In this document: positions 42,984 through 51,269 of the stretch, piece by piece | How the letters are laid out: each line of letters opens with the position of its first letter | How positions within the stretch are numbered: position 1 is the first letter of the stretch | Assembly: GCA_030745875.1 (NCBI GenBank) | Contig: JASLNT010000038.1 | Span: forward strand, 1 to 64,000 | Direction: 5' to 3' | From: Phycisphaerae bacterium | GTDB lineage: Bacteria; Planctomycetota; Phycisphaerae; SM23-33 | DNA: 64,000 bases | Notes under the pieces: generated by a model | Seen by the model: the letters and a program-made list of their open reading frames with translations, nothing else | Told to the model about the DNA's origin: nothing | Databases searched by the model: none | Made by a program: the position numbers and the translations under genes

Positions 42984-43044
42984 AACTGACGCTGCCGACG
43001 ATGTTGGTCGGCAATGACCTACCTACCGCTACAGGATGTAAACC

Positions 43045-44319
43045 ATGCCTACACTCAAGGGAAAAGCAGTTGTCGCACAATCAGGCGGACCGACGGCCGT
43101 AATTAACTCCAGCGCCGCCGGTGTCATCCAGACCTGCCTTGCCAATCGAGATGTTTTCACCGGTGTTTACGGTAGTCTGAATGGAATTCTGGGCACGCTG
43201 AAGGAGGAACTGTTCGATCTGTCAGCCGAAGCTCCCGCAGAGATCGATCGTCTCAGGCGCAGCCCGGCGTCCGCACTGGGATCCTGTCGCCATAAACTCA
43301 AGGATCTCGACGCCGACCGCGCCGATTACGAACGAATCCTGGAAGTCTTCAAGGCGCACGACGTTCGATACTTCTTCTATATCGGCGGCAACGACTCGAT
43401 GGACACCGCCGCCAAACTCGGTCAGCTCGCCAGAGAAACCGACTACCGGATGATCGCCCTTGGAGTACCGAAAACAATAGATAATGATCTGGCCTGTACG
43501 GATCATTGTCCGGGCTACGGATCGGTAGCCAAATACAGCGCGATATCGGTTATGGAAGCCGGTCGCGACACCGACGCACTGTACACGCATGACACTTGCA
43601 CGGTCCATGAGGTAATGGGCAGAAACGCCGGTTGGATAGCCGCCTCAACCGCCCTGGCCAGCCGCCGCGAGCAGGACGCTCCGCACATAATCCTGCTTCC
43701 GGAAGTGCCCTTTGTTATAGAAAAGTTCGTAGATGACGTACGGCGATGCATGACCGATTACAAACGGTGTTTCATCACGTGTGGAGAGGGAGTGCGAACT
43801 CCTGACGGACAGTACCTCGCCGACGCAGGCGGTCAGTTCGTCAAGGACTCTTTCGGTCACACGCAATTGGGCGGCGCCGCAGAGGCTGTCCGGGCGATTG
43901 TAGAGTCGCAGGTGGGCGTTAAAGCCCGGACAAATCAGCCCGGGACAGCACAGAGGGTGGCGATGCACTTTGCGAGCAAGACCGACGTGGATGAAGCCTA
44001 TCTAGCCGGTCAAACCGCCGTGACAGCCGCCCTGGAGGGCGTGAGCGGGAAGATGGTGACGCTGGTTCGCACCGATGACTCGGGACGATACGGATGCACA
44101 ACCGGCCTGGCCGATCTTGAGGATGTCGCCAACGGTGAGAAGATGCTTCCGCCTGAATTCATCAATGACTCCGGAACGGGCGTCACCGAGGCGTTCCGCC
44201 AGTACGCACTGCCCCTTATCCAGGGCGATGCTCCGTTGGACGTCGGACCCGACGGGCTGCCTTTGTACGCCTGCCTTGAAAGAACGCTCGTTACGCAGTT
44301 GACATCGTCCTGGGGCTGA
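43045..44319 (+). CDS. pfp: Pyrophosphate-dependent 6-phosphofructokinase
   Basis: A 424-aa cytoplasmic enzyme converting fructose-6-phosphate and PPi to fructose-1,6-bisphosphate. The motifs are diagnostic: SGGPTAVIN, the substrate loop YIGGNDSMDTA, PKTIDND (the Lys marks the PPi type, versus GTIDND in ATP enzymes) and MGRNAGWIAA. GGND with Asp in place of Gly also points to PPi use. The length fits the single-chain PFP group. It has its own TATAAT promoter and a leader hairpin. A GH10-like gene follows with an independent promoter. Confidence 0.93.
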   Translation: MPTLKGKAVVAQSGGPTAVINSSAAGVIQTCLANRDVFTGVYGSLNGILGTLKEELFDLSAEAPAEIDRLRRSPASALGSCRHKLKDLDADRADYERILEVFKAHDVRYFFYIGGNDSMDTAAKLGQLARETDYRMIALGVPKTIDNDLACTDHCPGYGSVAKYSAISVMEAGRDTDALYTHDTCTVHEVMGRNAGWIAASTALASRREQDAPHIILLPEVPFVIEKFVDDVRRCMTDYKRCFITCGEGVRTPDGQYLADAGGQFVKDSFGHTQLGGAAEAVRAIVESQVGVKARTNQPGTAQRVAMHFASKTDVDEAYLAGQTAVTAALEGVSGKMVTLVRTDDSGRYGCTTGLADLEDVANGEKMLPPEFINDSGTGVTEAFRQYALPLIQGDAPLDVGPDGLPLYACLERTLVTQLTSSWG

Positions 44320-44360
44320 TATCCAGTAGCATCAAAGCGATCCGCCAGGTCAATGAGTCC

Positions 44361-44389
44361 TTGAAGTGATCGCCCAAAACGGTTATTAA
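44361..44389 (+). promoter_or_regulatory. Promoter of the GH10-like gene, near-leaderless
   Basis: TTGAAG at 44361-44366 and TATTAA at 44384-44389 have a 17-bp spacer. Nine nt separate the -10 box from the ATG at 44399; no Shine-Dalgarno is seen. Confidence 0.45.
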
Positions 44390-44398
44390 GAGTACAGC

Positions 44399-45931
44399 AT
44401 GATACAGTTTGAGGTATACCACGACGGGACACTCGCCGAAGATATGGATCTGTCCGGGGCCTATGTTTTCGGACAGGATTCAATACCTGTGCGCGCAGAC
44501 ATCACGGTTTCCAAGGGACTGATCAGATGCACAAAAAGAGTTCCCGGACCGGCGGGGCTTTCTGTCCTGTGGGATGTCGGAAAAGCCGGCAAGTTCATGC
44601 TTCCAACCGTACGACTGCCCGAACGCAAAAAACCATACAACCTGCTGGTCGAAATGGCGCGCGCACAGTTATTCAAGGTTATCCAGAAACGCGAAGATTG
44701 GGGCCTGTTTGATTTTGACGATGCAGCCGATCTGAACGACGCTTTCGATAAGATACGCAAGAAGTTCCTCGCAGCTCTGTATGCATCCGACCCCGCCAAA
44801 GCCGCTGAGATCGGCGCACAGACGCTTTCCGACGCCATTACCCTTGGTGAGCGTATGGCGTTGTTCCACGCAGACATCTTCCTCAAACGCCGCAAGGCGT
44901 CCGCCCAGGCATCCGCGCGCACAAGCTTTGGAACGACCGTTGACCTCTCTGCCACAAATAAACCCTACAATTCTCGCCTTCAGGAAGTCGCTGACTTCTT
45001 CGATATCCCATTGGCGTGGAAGAACATAGAACCGAAGGAACAGGTCTACGATTTCAAGCAGACCGACAAGTGGATTGATTTTGCAGCCCGCGCTCAGCGG
45101 CCTGTGCATGCGGGCCCGCTTCTTAGCTTCAGCAATCTCCACCTCCCCGAACGCCTGTACATCTGGGAGCACGATTATGAAGCGTTGCGAGACCTGATCT
45201 ACGAGTACATCCAGAATGTCGTCGCACACTATAAGGACAAAGTCAAAGTTTGGAACGTAGTGTCCGGCATCCACGGAAACAACACGTTCAATCTTAGTTT
45301 TGACCAACTCATGGAGCTAACTCGCATGAGTTGCCTGCTGGTTAAGAAACTCGCGCCTCAATCCAAGGTAATGATAGAACTTGTCATGCCATGGGGCGAA
45401 TACTACGCACGCAACCAACGATCGATACCACCGCTGATGTACGCGGACATGGCGGTGCAAAGCGGAGTGAAGTTTGACGCTTTCGGCGTGCAGATTCTCA
45501 TGGGCGTACCGAGAGACGGCCACTACGTTCGCGATCTTCTCCAGATAAGTTCGATGCTTGACGAGTTTGTCGCTTTCGGAAAATCAGTACACGTAAGCGC
45601 CTGTCAGGTCCCCTCCAACACAACCACCGATTCAGATGACGCATGGGAAGGTGAAGCATCCGTCGGTGAGGGCGGAAAATGGCACGCACCATGGTCGCCG
45701 CGGCTTCAGGCCGAGTGGCTGCAGGCGTTCTACCGCATAGGAATATCAAAACCATTCGTAGAGTCGGTTTGCTGGGGAGATCTGGCTGACAGGGGAGAAC
45801 AGGTCATACCTCACGGCGGATTGTGCTCCGGCGAAATGGAACCGAAGCTCGCCTTCCGGGAATTGCGAAATTTCAAAGCCTTCATCTACGGCAACGGGGC
45901 GTCGAAAGACCAATCCCGCCGTTCGAAATAG
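44399..45931 (+). CDS. GH10-like protein lacking the catalytic glutamates
   Basis: A 510-aa protein without a signal peptide. The N-terminal ~150 residues may be a carbohydrate-binding-like beta domain followed by helices. From ~165 on it follows the GH10 xylanase barrel: ITLGERMALFHAD, FFDIPLAWKNIEPKEQVYDF, then KVWNVVSGIHG where GH10 enzymes have the acid/base Glu (WDVVNE), and VHVSACQVPS where the nucleophile Glu sits (TELD). Both catalytic Glu are missing, so hydrolysis is doubtful and binding, or a different reaction, is more likely. The lack of a signal also fits a cytoplasmic role. A ComEA-like gene begins 1 bp after its stop. Confidence 0.75.
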   Translation: MIQFEVYHDGTLAEDMDLSGAYVFGQDSIPVRADITVSKGLIRCTKRVPGPAGLSVLWDVGKAGKFMLPTVRLPERKKPYNLLVEMARAQLFKVIQKREDWGLFDFDDAADLNDAFDKIRKKFLAALYASDPAKAAEIGAQTLSDAITLGERMALFHADIFLKRRKASAQASARTSFGTTVDLSATNKPYNSRLQEVADFFDIPLAWKNIEPKEQVYDFKQTDKWIDFAARAQRPVHAGPLLSFSNLHLPERLYIWEHDYEALRDLIYEYIQNVVAHYKDKVKVWNVVSGIHGNNTFNLSFDQLMELTRMSCLLVKKLAPQSKVMIELVMPWGEYYARNQRSIPPLMYADMAVQSGVKFDAFGVQILMGVPRDGHYVRDLLQISSMLDEFVAFGKSVHVSACQVPSNTTTDSDDAWEGEASVGEGGKWHAPWSPRLQAEWLQAFYRIGISKPFVESVCWGDLADRGEQVIPHGGLCSGEMEPKLAFRELRNFKAFIYGNGASKDQSRRSK

Positions 45932-45932
45932 C

Positions 45933-46304
45933 ATGCCACACCAGCGTAAACCCGATTTAGCCTGGACACGTTCGGATCTTGGGGCGGTCATGTCGCTACT
46001 GCTTGTCGCAGGCGTATGGCTGGGATTGGAATCGGCGCATCAGCGGATTGAATTCTCCGATCAACCCCCCGCCCAGACCAGGCGAGTAATCGCAGCCAGA
46101 GAGCGAATCGATCCAAACACAGCCTCCATCGCTTCCATGCGGCGCCTCCGGGGAATAGGCCCGGCCCGGGCCGCCGCGATCGTAGAATATCGAACCGCCC
46201 ACGGACCGAACGCCTTCAAGGTTGTCGGCGACCTGGTGAGCATCAAGGGCGTCGGACCGGGCACAATCCACGGAATCTCATCGGAGTTATCTCTGCCCGA
46301 ATGA
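45933..46304 (+). CDS. ComEA-like helix-hairpin-helix membrane protein
   Basis: A 123-aa protein with one membrane segment near residues 17-35 (LGAVMSLLLVAGVWLGL). It has two helix-hairpin-helix motifs in IDPNTASIASMRRLRGIGPARAAAIVEYR and VSIKGVGPGTIHGIS, the ComEA arrangement. It probably binds DNA at the outer face, for uptake or another extracellular function. ATG 45933 is 1 bp after the GH10-like stop, so it is probably translated by coupling. Confidence 0.82.
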   Translation: MPHQRKPDLAWTRSDLGAVMSLLLVAGVWLGLESAHQRIEFSDQPPAQTRRVIAARERIDPNTASIASMRRLRGIGPARAAAIVEYRTAHGPNAFKVVGDLVSIKGVGPGTIHGISSELSLPE

Positions 46305-46315
46305 AGCAACCACTA

Positions 46316-46343
46316 TTGTATTTACTTCAGCACGGAACATAAT
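46316..46343 (+). promoter_or_regulatory. Promoter of the CPBP gene, leaderless type
   Basis: TTGTAT at 46316-46321 and CATAAT at 46338-46343 have a 16-bp spacer. Six nt separate the -10 box from the ATG at 46350. Confidence 0.45.
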
Positions 46344-46349
46344 GCTCTC

Positions 46350-47051
46350 ATGCCCGCCCGAGCAAGGCAGTCAAAACAACACGAAGACGGCTACCTGCGG
46401 GACACTCGCAAACCGCTCTACTGCCTTGTCTTTGTCCTTCCCATGCTTATTGCTTTTCACGTCGTGACTCGAAACTACCGCATGGGTCTGCTGGTATTGA
46501 GCTATTTCAGAGGATCCGCCGTCTATCTTCCACCGCTGGCGCTGTTGTCGGTTCTTATAGGCCAGCACTTGTTCAGGAAGGACCGCTGGAGCATTCGCCC
46601 CAGGGTGCTGGGCGGGATGGCGGTGGAGTCCGTACTCTGGGTCGCCCCGCTGATAGCAATCTCGCATGTCACCACCAGCATTTTTCTAAACGCCGGCGCC
46701 CCGAACGAACCGAGTCAGCTTGACTCGATCATCATAGGAATGGGCGGCGGAATCTACGAGGAGTTCGTTTTTCACCTTATTGGCATCGTGCTCATTATGG
46801 CGATTTTTGTCGACGGGCTGACGCTGCCCAAAATACCCGTTGCGATTGGAGCAGTCGCGGTCACAGGCGTTCTCTTCGCACTGTCGCACATGAACATTCC
46901 CCCATTCTATGGAATGGAGACGTTTTCACCTGAAGTCTTCACATTCCGAATAGTCGCCGGGCTGTACCTCGGCGCGCTGTTTATTCTGCGAGGTTTCGGT
47001 ATCGCCGTAGGCGCACACGTCATGTGGAATATCTTCGTGTGCGTTATGTAA
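46350..47051 (+). CDS. CPBP-family intramembrane metalloprotease-like protein
   Basis: A 233-aa polytopic membrane protein with six to seven hydrophobic helices. CPBP/CAAX-protease motifs appear in order: motif 1 as YEEFVFHL, motif 2 as FALSHMNI and motif 3 as HVMWNIF. In motif 1 the usual EExxxR has His in place of Arg. Homologues process prenylated or signal-type substrates, or act in immunity and bacteriocin functions; the substrate here is unknown. The promoter directly precedes the ATG. Its end is near the convergent purC. Confidence 0.75.
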   Translation: MPARARQSKQHEDGYLRDTRKPLYCLVFVLPMLIAFHVVTRNYRMGLLVLSYFRGSAVYLPPLALLSVLIGQHLFRKDRWSIRPRVLGGMAVESVLWVAPLIAISHVTTSIFLNAGAPNEPSQLDSIIIGMGGGIYEEFVFHLIGIVLIMAIFVDGLTLPKIPVAIGAVAVTGVLFALSHMNIPPFYGMETFSPEVFTFRIVAGLYLGALFILRGFGIAVGAHVMWNIFVCVM

Positions 47052-47070
47052 CGCCCAAATCGGGAGCCTA

Positions 47071-47967
47071 CTACTCCCAGGCGAAATCTCTGCCCGTCAG
47101 ACTACAGTACGCCTCGATGTACTTCTCGCGGGTCATCTGGACTATCTCCGTGGGCAACGGAGGTCCCGGAGGAGTGCGGTCGAACTTGACCCTGTCGAGG
47201 TAATCGCGCACGAACTGCTTATCGAAGCTGGGCTGGCTCTTACCGGGGCTATATCCGTCCGCCGGCCAGAACCGCGACGAATCCGGTGTAAGGATTTCGT
47301 CTATAAGAAGGATTTCTCCGTTTTCATCTCGGCCCCACTCGAATTTCGTGTCAGCCAGGATAATTCCCCGTTCGGCGGCGTATTCGGCCGCACGCTGATA
47401 AATGGCAATCGACTTATCGCGGAGGTCGCTCATCAACTCGTTACCGACAAGATCGCAGGCCTGGTCGAAGGAAATATTCTCGTCGTGTCCGTGATCGGCC
47501 TTGGTGGACGGCGTGAATATGGGCTCAGGCAATTTGGAGGCTTGCTTGAGTCCGCTCTCAAGTTCGATACCGCAGACCGCCCCGCTCTTCTTGTAGTCTC
47601 GCCATCCGCCGCCAGCCAAATATCCCCTGACGATGCACTCAATGGGCACCACCTGGGCCTTTCGGCAGAGCATTATGCGCCCGTCGAGTTCCTCCATATC
47701 GCGCAGTTCTTCAGGCAGATCCTGAACATCAGCCGACAACAGATGGTGTCTGGCCGTGTCAGCCAGCAACCCGAACCAGAACACCGATATCTGTGTAAGG
47801 ACTCTTCCCTTATCCGGTATTCCGTTGGGCATAACCACGTCGTAGGCGCTTATGCGGTCAGTGGCGACCATGAGCAGGGCCTCGGGCAGTTCGTAGAGAT
47901 CGCGAACCTTGCCTGAACGTTTCGGATAGTTTTCCAGCGAGGTTGTCAGTAGTGCAGTTGTTTTCAT
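47071..47967 (-). CDS. purC: Phosphoribosylaminoimidazole-succinocarboxamide synthase
   Basis: A 298-aa SAICAR synthase (de novo purine synthesis, CAIR plus Asp to SAICAR), with SGKVRDLYELPEALLMVATDRISAYDVVMPNGIPDKG at the start region in several recognisable blocks. The Asp-binding/ATP region CIVRGYLAGGGWRDYKKSG and the ending EIVQMTREKYIEAYCSLTG are family-like. Start ATG 47967 with AGGAAG upstream; an ORF extension to 48015 is not conserved-looking. It is the last gene of the metG-side run, 64 bp after the amidase gene. Confidence 0.96.
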   Translation of the reverse strand: MKTTALLTTSLENYPKRSGKVRDLYELPEALLMVATDRISAYDVVMPNGIPDKGRVLTQISVFWFGLLADTARHHLLSADVQDLPEELRDMEELDGRIMLCRKAQVVPIECIVRGYLAGGGWRDYKKSGAVCGIELESGLKQASKLPEPIFTPSTKADHGHDENISFDQACDLVGNELMSDLRDKSIAIYQRAAEYAAERGIILADTKFEWGRDENGEILLIDEILTPDSSRFWPADGYSPGKSQPSFDKQFVRDYLDRVKFDRTPPGPPLPTEIVQMTREKYIEAYCSLTGRDFAWE

Positions 47968-48031
47968 GGTATTCAGTTTCTTCCTTGAAGCGTCGTTAGC
48001 AACATATGCGCTCAATTGAAATACATCGGGG

Positions 48032-49009
48032 TCACTTTGTCAAGTAGGCAGTGACGGCATTCGCCACCGCATGCGCAACGGCCCGTTGGTGCGATTTGGA
48101 ACTCAAGAGTCTGGCATCGTATCTATTGGACAGATAACCCATTTCCAGCAGAATCGCAGGACACGTCGTACGAAGCAATACGCGATATCCCGCCGCTCGA
48201 ACACCGCGGCTGGTCGTATTCGTAGTCAGCATCGATTTTTCCATAGCAGAGGCCAATGAACTTGTCTGACTCATACGGTTCTCAGGAGCATAGATTGTGA
48301 AGCCCCTGGCCTGACGATTCCGCGCCGCATCGCAGTGCAGGCTCACAAACAGTTTCGCCCGCGTAGCCTGAGCGAGCGCCGCACGATCATTAAGTTCGAT
48401 GAAAGTGTCGTCGCTGCGAGTCAGGCGAACGTCGACACCGGATGCTTTCAGAATATCCGTCGTCAGTATCGCCACATCAAGCACAATGTCCTTCTCGCGG
48501 CATCCGTTATGCCCGGCGCCCGGGTCCTTGCCCCCATGCCCGGGATCTATAACCACCGGCCCGTACTTCAACCGGGGTTTCTTTGCTGAAGGCGGCGAAC
48601 GCTTCACGGGTATCCGGCGTTTAACGGGCGGGATGTATTTGGGGCGGGTCCTGAGCGAAAGGCGAATGTCGCGTTCGAGAGATTCCGGTATATACAGCGT
48701 TCGCCCCACAGTCGCCAAACCGCCCTTTTCACCAACTGCTCGCCCGTTGACATACGCTACTCCGCCGGGATCGGCGAAGAACACGACCGAGTTCAATCCG
48801 TTGCTCAGAGTCGCACTGTGAGTTGAACTCTTTAGCACCGTCAGGCCAAGGCGCCTGCCCATCTCCGACACTGCAATAGTTCCGGCGGGCCCTACGGTGA
48901 GCTCTTGAGGCCGCGAGGTGTTCGGCTTGCTCGGGACACACCCGCCCAGGGCGAAACTCATCGCACAGACTACGACGATCATAAGGCCGCCAGTACTGAT
49001 TCTCTTCAC
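48032..49009 (-). CDS. N-acetylmuramoyl-L-alanine amidase lipoprotein (Amidase_3)
   Basis: A 325-aa protein with a lipoprotein signal and lipobox LGGC. A copper-amine-oxidase-N-like region (~35-115, with GLTVLKSSTHSATLSNG) is followed by a basic linker and the Amidase_3 catalytic domain: VVIDPGHGGKDPG (zinc His), the zinc Glu region REKD, SLHCDA (second His) and LLEMGYLSN (catalytic Glu). It should cleave the peptide from MurNAc in peptidoglycan at the envelope. Peptidoglycan is now known in planctomycetes, so this fits. The preceding small membrane gene ends 41 bp before it. Confidence 0.92.
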   Translation of the reverse strand: MKRISTGGLMIVVVCAMSFALGGCVPSKPNTSRPQELTVGPAGTIAVSEMGRRLGLTVLKSSTHSATLSNGLNSVVFFADPGGVAYVNGRAVGEKGGLATVGRTLYIPESLERDIRLSLRTRPKYIPPVKRRIPVKRSPPSAKKPRLKYGPVVIDPGHGGKDPGAGHNGCREKDIVLDVAILTTDILKASGVDVRLTRSDDTFIELNDRAALAQATRAKLFVSLHCDAARNRQARGFTIYAPENRMSQTSSLASAMEKSMLTTNTTSRGVRAAGYRVLLRTTCPAILLEMGYLSNRYDARLLSSKSHQRAVAHAVANAVTAYLTK

Positions 49010-49050
49010 GTAATGCTCCGCTAAAAATAACAGTTAACAACGACTGCGGG

Positions 49051-49230
49051 CTAAGCTCTTCCGCCATACTGGCAGTAGAGAAGAAAGACACACCATCCGA
49101 CAAATATCGCTATCAGTATCCCAATCACCGCCCACGAAATCGACGCCCTGCGGTCGGGAATCCCGTCGCTGATGTCAATCGGCTCGGGCGGAGGCGCCTG
49201 TTTGGAATCTTCGCGGGAACCGGCGGTCAT
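49051..49230 (-). CDS. Small 59-aa single-span membrane protein
   Basis: A 59-aa protein with a Pro-rich acidic N-terminus (QAPPPEPIDISDG) and one membrane helix (ISWAVIGILIAIFVGWCVFLL). Its ATG overlaps the TGA of the Minf_1886-like gene by 4 bp (ATGA), which is strong evidence that it is translated. I do not recognise the family. It may be an envelope adaptor linked to either neighbour. Confidence 0.72.
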   Translation of the reverse strand: MTAGSREDSKQAPPPEPIDISDGIPDRRASISWAVIGILIAIFVGWCVFLLYCQYGGRA

Positions 49231-49640
49231 TCATCAAGCCTCAAATTCATCGCCACATTAAAAGCGTCGTCAAACGAATAGACATCGCGAAAGTCCTCTA
49301 TGCTGTCGTCGTCAGTCTTTCGCATGAACGAGTTATTCACAAGCAGGTAAACCATATTGCCCAAGTCGATCGTGGCGTGGATATTCCATTTCGCCAACAC
49401 GGGTCTGGCAAGGCGTCCCCACCGTTCTATCGCCAGGTCACGCATTGCCTGACACAGTTGCATTCCTGAAACATGGCGCGCCGTTTCGCTGTCGGCGTCG
49501 CGCGAAGCCGAGGCCTCGGCGCCATGCACCGCAGTAACCGCGTGATTCAGAGCGTCATGCAGGAAAGCGAACGCCTCCAGCGGATAGCGACCATCGCTGC
49601 GGATGACATCTTCCATTGATTTACCAGACTGCCCTACCAT
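49227..49640 (-). CDS. Minf_1886-like conserved protein
   Basis: A 137-aa soluble protein that matches my memory of the Planctomycete/Verrucomicrobia-restricted TIGR04138 (Minf_1886) family: AFAFLHDALN, HVSGMQLCQAMRDLAIERWGRLARPVLAKW in several conserved blocks, TIDLGNMVYLLVN, and FRDVYSFDDAF near the end. The function is unknown. The start ATG 49640 overlaps the metG stop by 1 bp (TAATG) and has GAGGAAG 5 nt upstream. The downstream small membrane gene overlaps its stop, so the three are coupled. Confidence 0.87.
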   Translation of the reverse strand: MVGQSGKSMEDVIRSDGRYPLEAFAFLHDALNHAVTAVHGAEASASRDADSETARHVSGMQLCQAMRDLAIERWGRLARPVLAKWNIHATIDLGNMVYLLVNNSFMRKTDDDSIEDFRDVYSFDDAFNVAMNLRLDE

Positions 49641-51202
49641 TACTGCTTCCTCGGAAAAAGCGGTTCCGGCTTCATTACCTTCAGGCCCGCAGGCAACTGA
49701 CCCCACTGACCGGCGTCGCTTATAGTCTGCTCGGACGGCGCTTTCCAATCAAGCTGCTCCAGCCCGGCGGCCATTGTCTCTGGCATCAGCGGCGAGAGGT
49801 AAGTCAGTATTATCCTAACGGCTTCGGCGCACGTATACAGTATGGCGCCCAGACGCCCGGATTGCGACTCATCTTTGGCCAGTTTGAACGGAGCAGTCAC
49901 CTCGATGTAGCGGTTGGTGGCGCCAATCAGGTCGGTCACCTTGTCCAGATACAAACCGAAATCACAGTTTTCCATCGCGCCGGTAGCCGATTGTCGCAGA
50001 TCATCAGCCGCGTCAAGAACCGCCTGCTCCTCCGGGCCCGCATCCCCGCCGGACGGCAGGACTCCGTCGAAATACCGATTAATCATATTCAGGGTGCGGT
50101 TCAGCAGATTGCCCAAACCGTTGGCCAGTTCGTTATTGTACCTGCCCTGCAGCGCTTCGTGGCTGAAGTCGCCGTCGGCGCCGAACGTGACGGCCCGCAA
50201 CAGGAAGTAGCGGTACACGTCAACGGAGTATTCATCGCAAATCTCGGCGATGGTCTCGCGCGAAATGAAGTTGCCCAGCGTTTTGGACATCTTCTTGCCC
50301 TCGGCGGTCCACCATCCGTGCGCAAAGACGCATCTGGCCACCGGCTCATCCAGAGCCATCAACATCGCCGGCCAATAAACAGTATGGAACCACAGGATGT
50401 CCTTACCGATCAAGTGAACGTCGGCAGGCCAGTATTGCGCCCCCACGCCGTCATGCTCGTCGCCGATTTCAGGCCAGCCAATCGCCGTACGATAGTTGCT
50501 CAGCGCGTCGACCCAAACGTAAACGCTGTGTGTCGGATCGTTGGGCATCTCTATGCCCCAACCGCCCAGTTTCTCCTTGAGACGCGAGATGCTCAGGTCG
50601 TCGACGCCCATTCTCAGCTTGCTCAGGACCTCGTTGCGACGGGCCTGCGGCTGGATGCAGCCGGGATTGGCCTCAATGTACTCTATCAGCTTGTCAACCC
50701 AGTTGCTCAGGCGGAAGTAGTATGTAGGCTCCTGGTATCGCACCAGGGGCTTTCCGTTGACTGCGCTCTTGAACTCCGTCTCGGCCGCCGCAGACTCGGT
50801 GATAAACTCCTCCTGCCCTTCATCATACCAGCCCTCGTACGCGCCGAGATATATCTCATCGCGTTCGATCAACCGGGCGATAATCTCCTGGACACGTCGT
50901 TCGTGCCGCTCCTGGCTGGTGCGGATGAAGTCGTCATTCGTGATGTTCAGGTCCTTCCAGAGTTCCTGGAACCCGACAACCACCTCGTCAGCCAGCTCTT
51001 TAGGGGACATGCCCCGCTCGCCGGCTGCTTTGACTATCTTTATACCGTGCTCGTCAGTCCCGGTCAGGAATCGCACGTCCCGCCCATCGGCGCGGAAGTA
51101 GCGCGCCAGCACATCGGCTGCAATAGTCGTGTAGGAGTGCCCGATGTGGGGCACGTCGTTCACGTAGTAAATCGGCGTTGTAACGTAGTAAGGCTTACTC
51201 AT
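49640..51202 (-). CDS. metG: Methionyl-tRNA synthetase, short zinc-free type
   Basis: A 520-aa class I synthetase charging tRNA-Met. HIGH is in DVPHIGHSYTT, FLTGTDEHGIKI is intact, and KMSKS is KKMSKTLGN. The connective region lacks the Cys-zinc knuckle (no Cys cluster at AAAETEFKSAVNG), and the protein stops after the anticodon-binding domain without the C-terminal tRNA-binding EMAP domain. ATG 51202 gives the normal start MSKPYYVTTPIYYVN; ATG 51220 is in frame, and neither has a good Shine-Dalgarno. It lies 67 bp after the epimerase gene and is coupled to the next gene. Confidence 0.96.
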   Translation of the reverse strand: MSKPYYVTTPIYYVNDVPHIGHSYTTIAADVLARYFRADGRDVRFLTGTDEHGIKIVKAAGERGMSPKELADEVVVGFQELWKDLNITNDDFIRTSQERHERRVQEIIARLIERDEIYLGAYEGWYDEGQEEFITESAAAETEFKSAVNGKPLVRYQEPTYYFRLSNWVDKLIEYIEANPGCIQPQARRNEVLSKLRMGVDDLSISRLKEKLGGWGIEMPNDPTHSVYVWVDALSNYRTAIGWPEIGDEHDGVGAQYWPADVHLIGKDILWFHTVYWPAMLMALDEPVARCVFAHGWWTAEGKKMSKTLGNFISRETIAEICDEYSVDVYRYFLLRAVTFGADGDFSHEALQGRYNNELANGLGNLLNRTLNMINRYFDGVLPSGGDAGPEEQAVLDAADDLRQSATGAMENCDFGLYLDKVTDLIGATNRYIEVTAPFKLAKDESQSGRLGAILYTCAEAVRIILTYLSPLMPETMAAGLEQLDWKAPSEQTISDAGQWGQLPAGLKVMKPEPLFPRKQ

Positions 51203-51269
51203 GGCGTCAGTAGCATCCATTGGCGAGACGGAAATATCAAGTACGAATCGAATTCGAATCGATCGAAAA

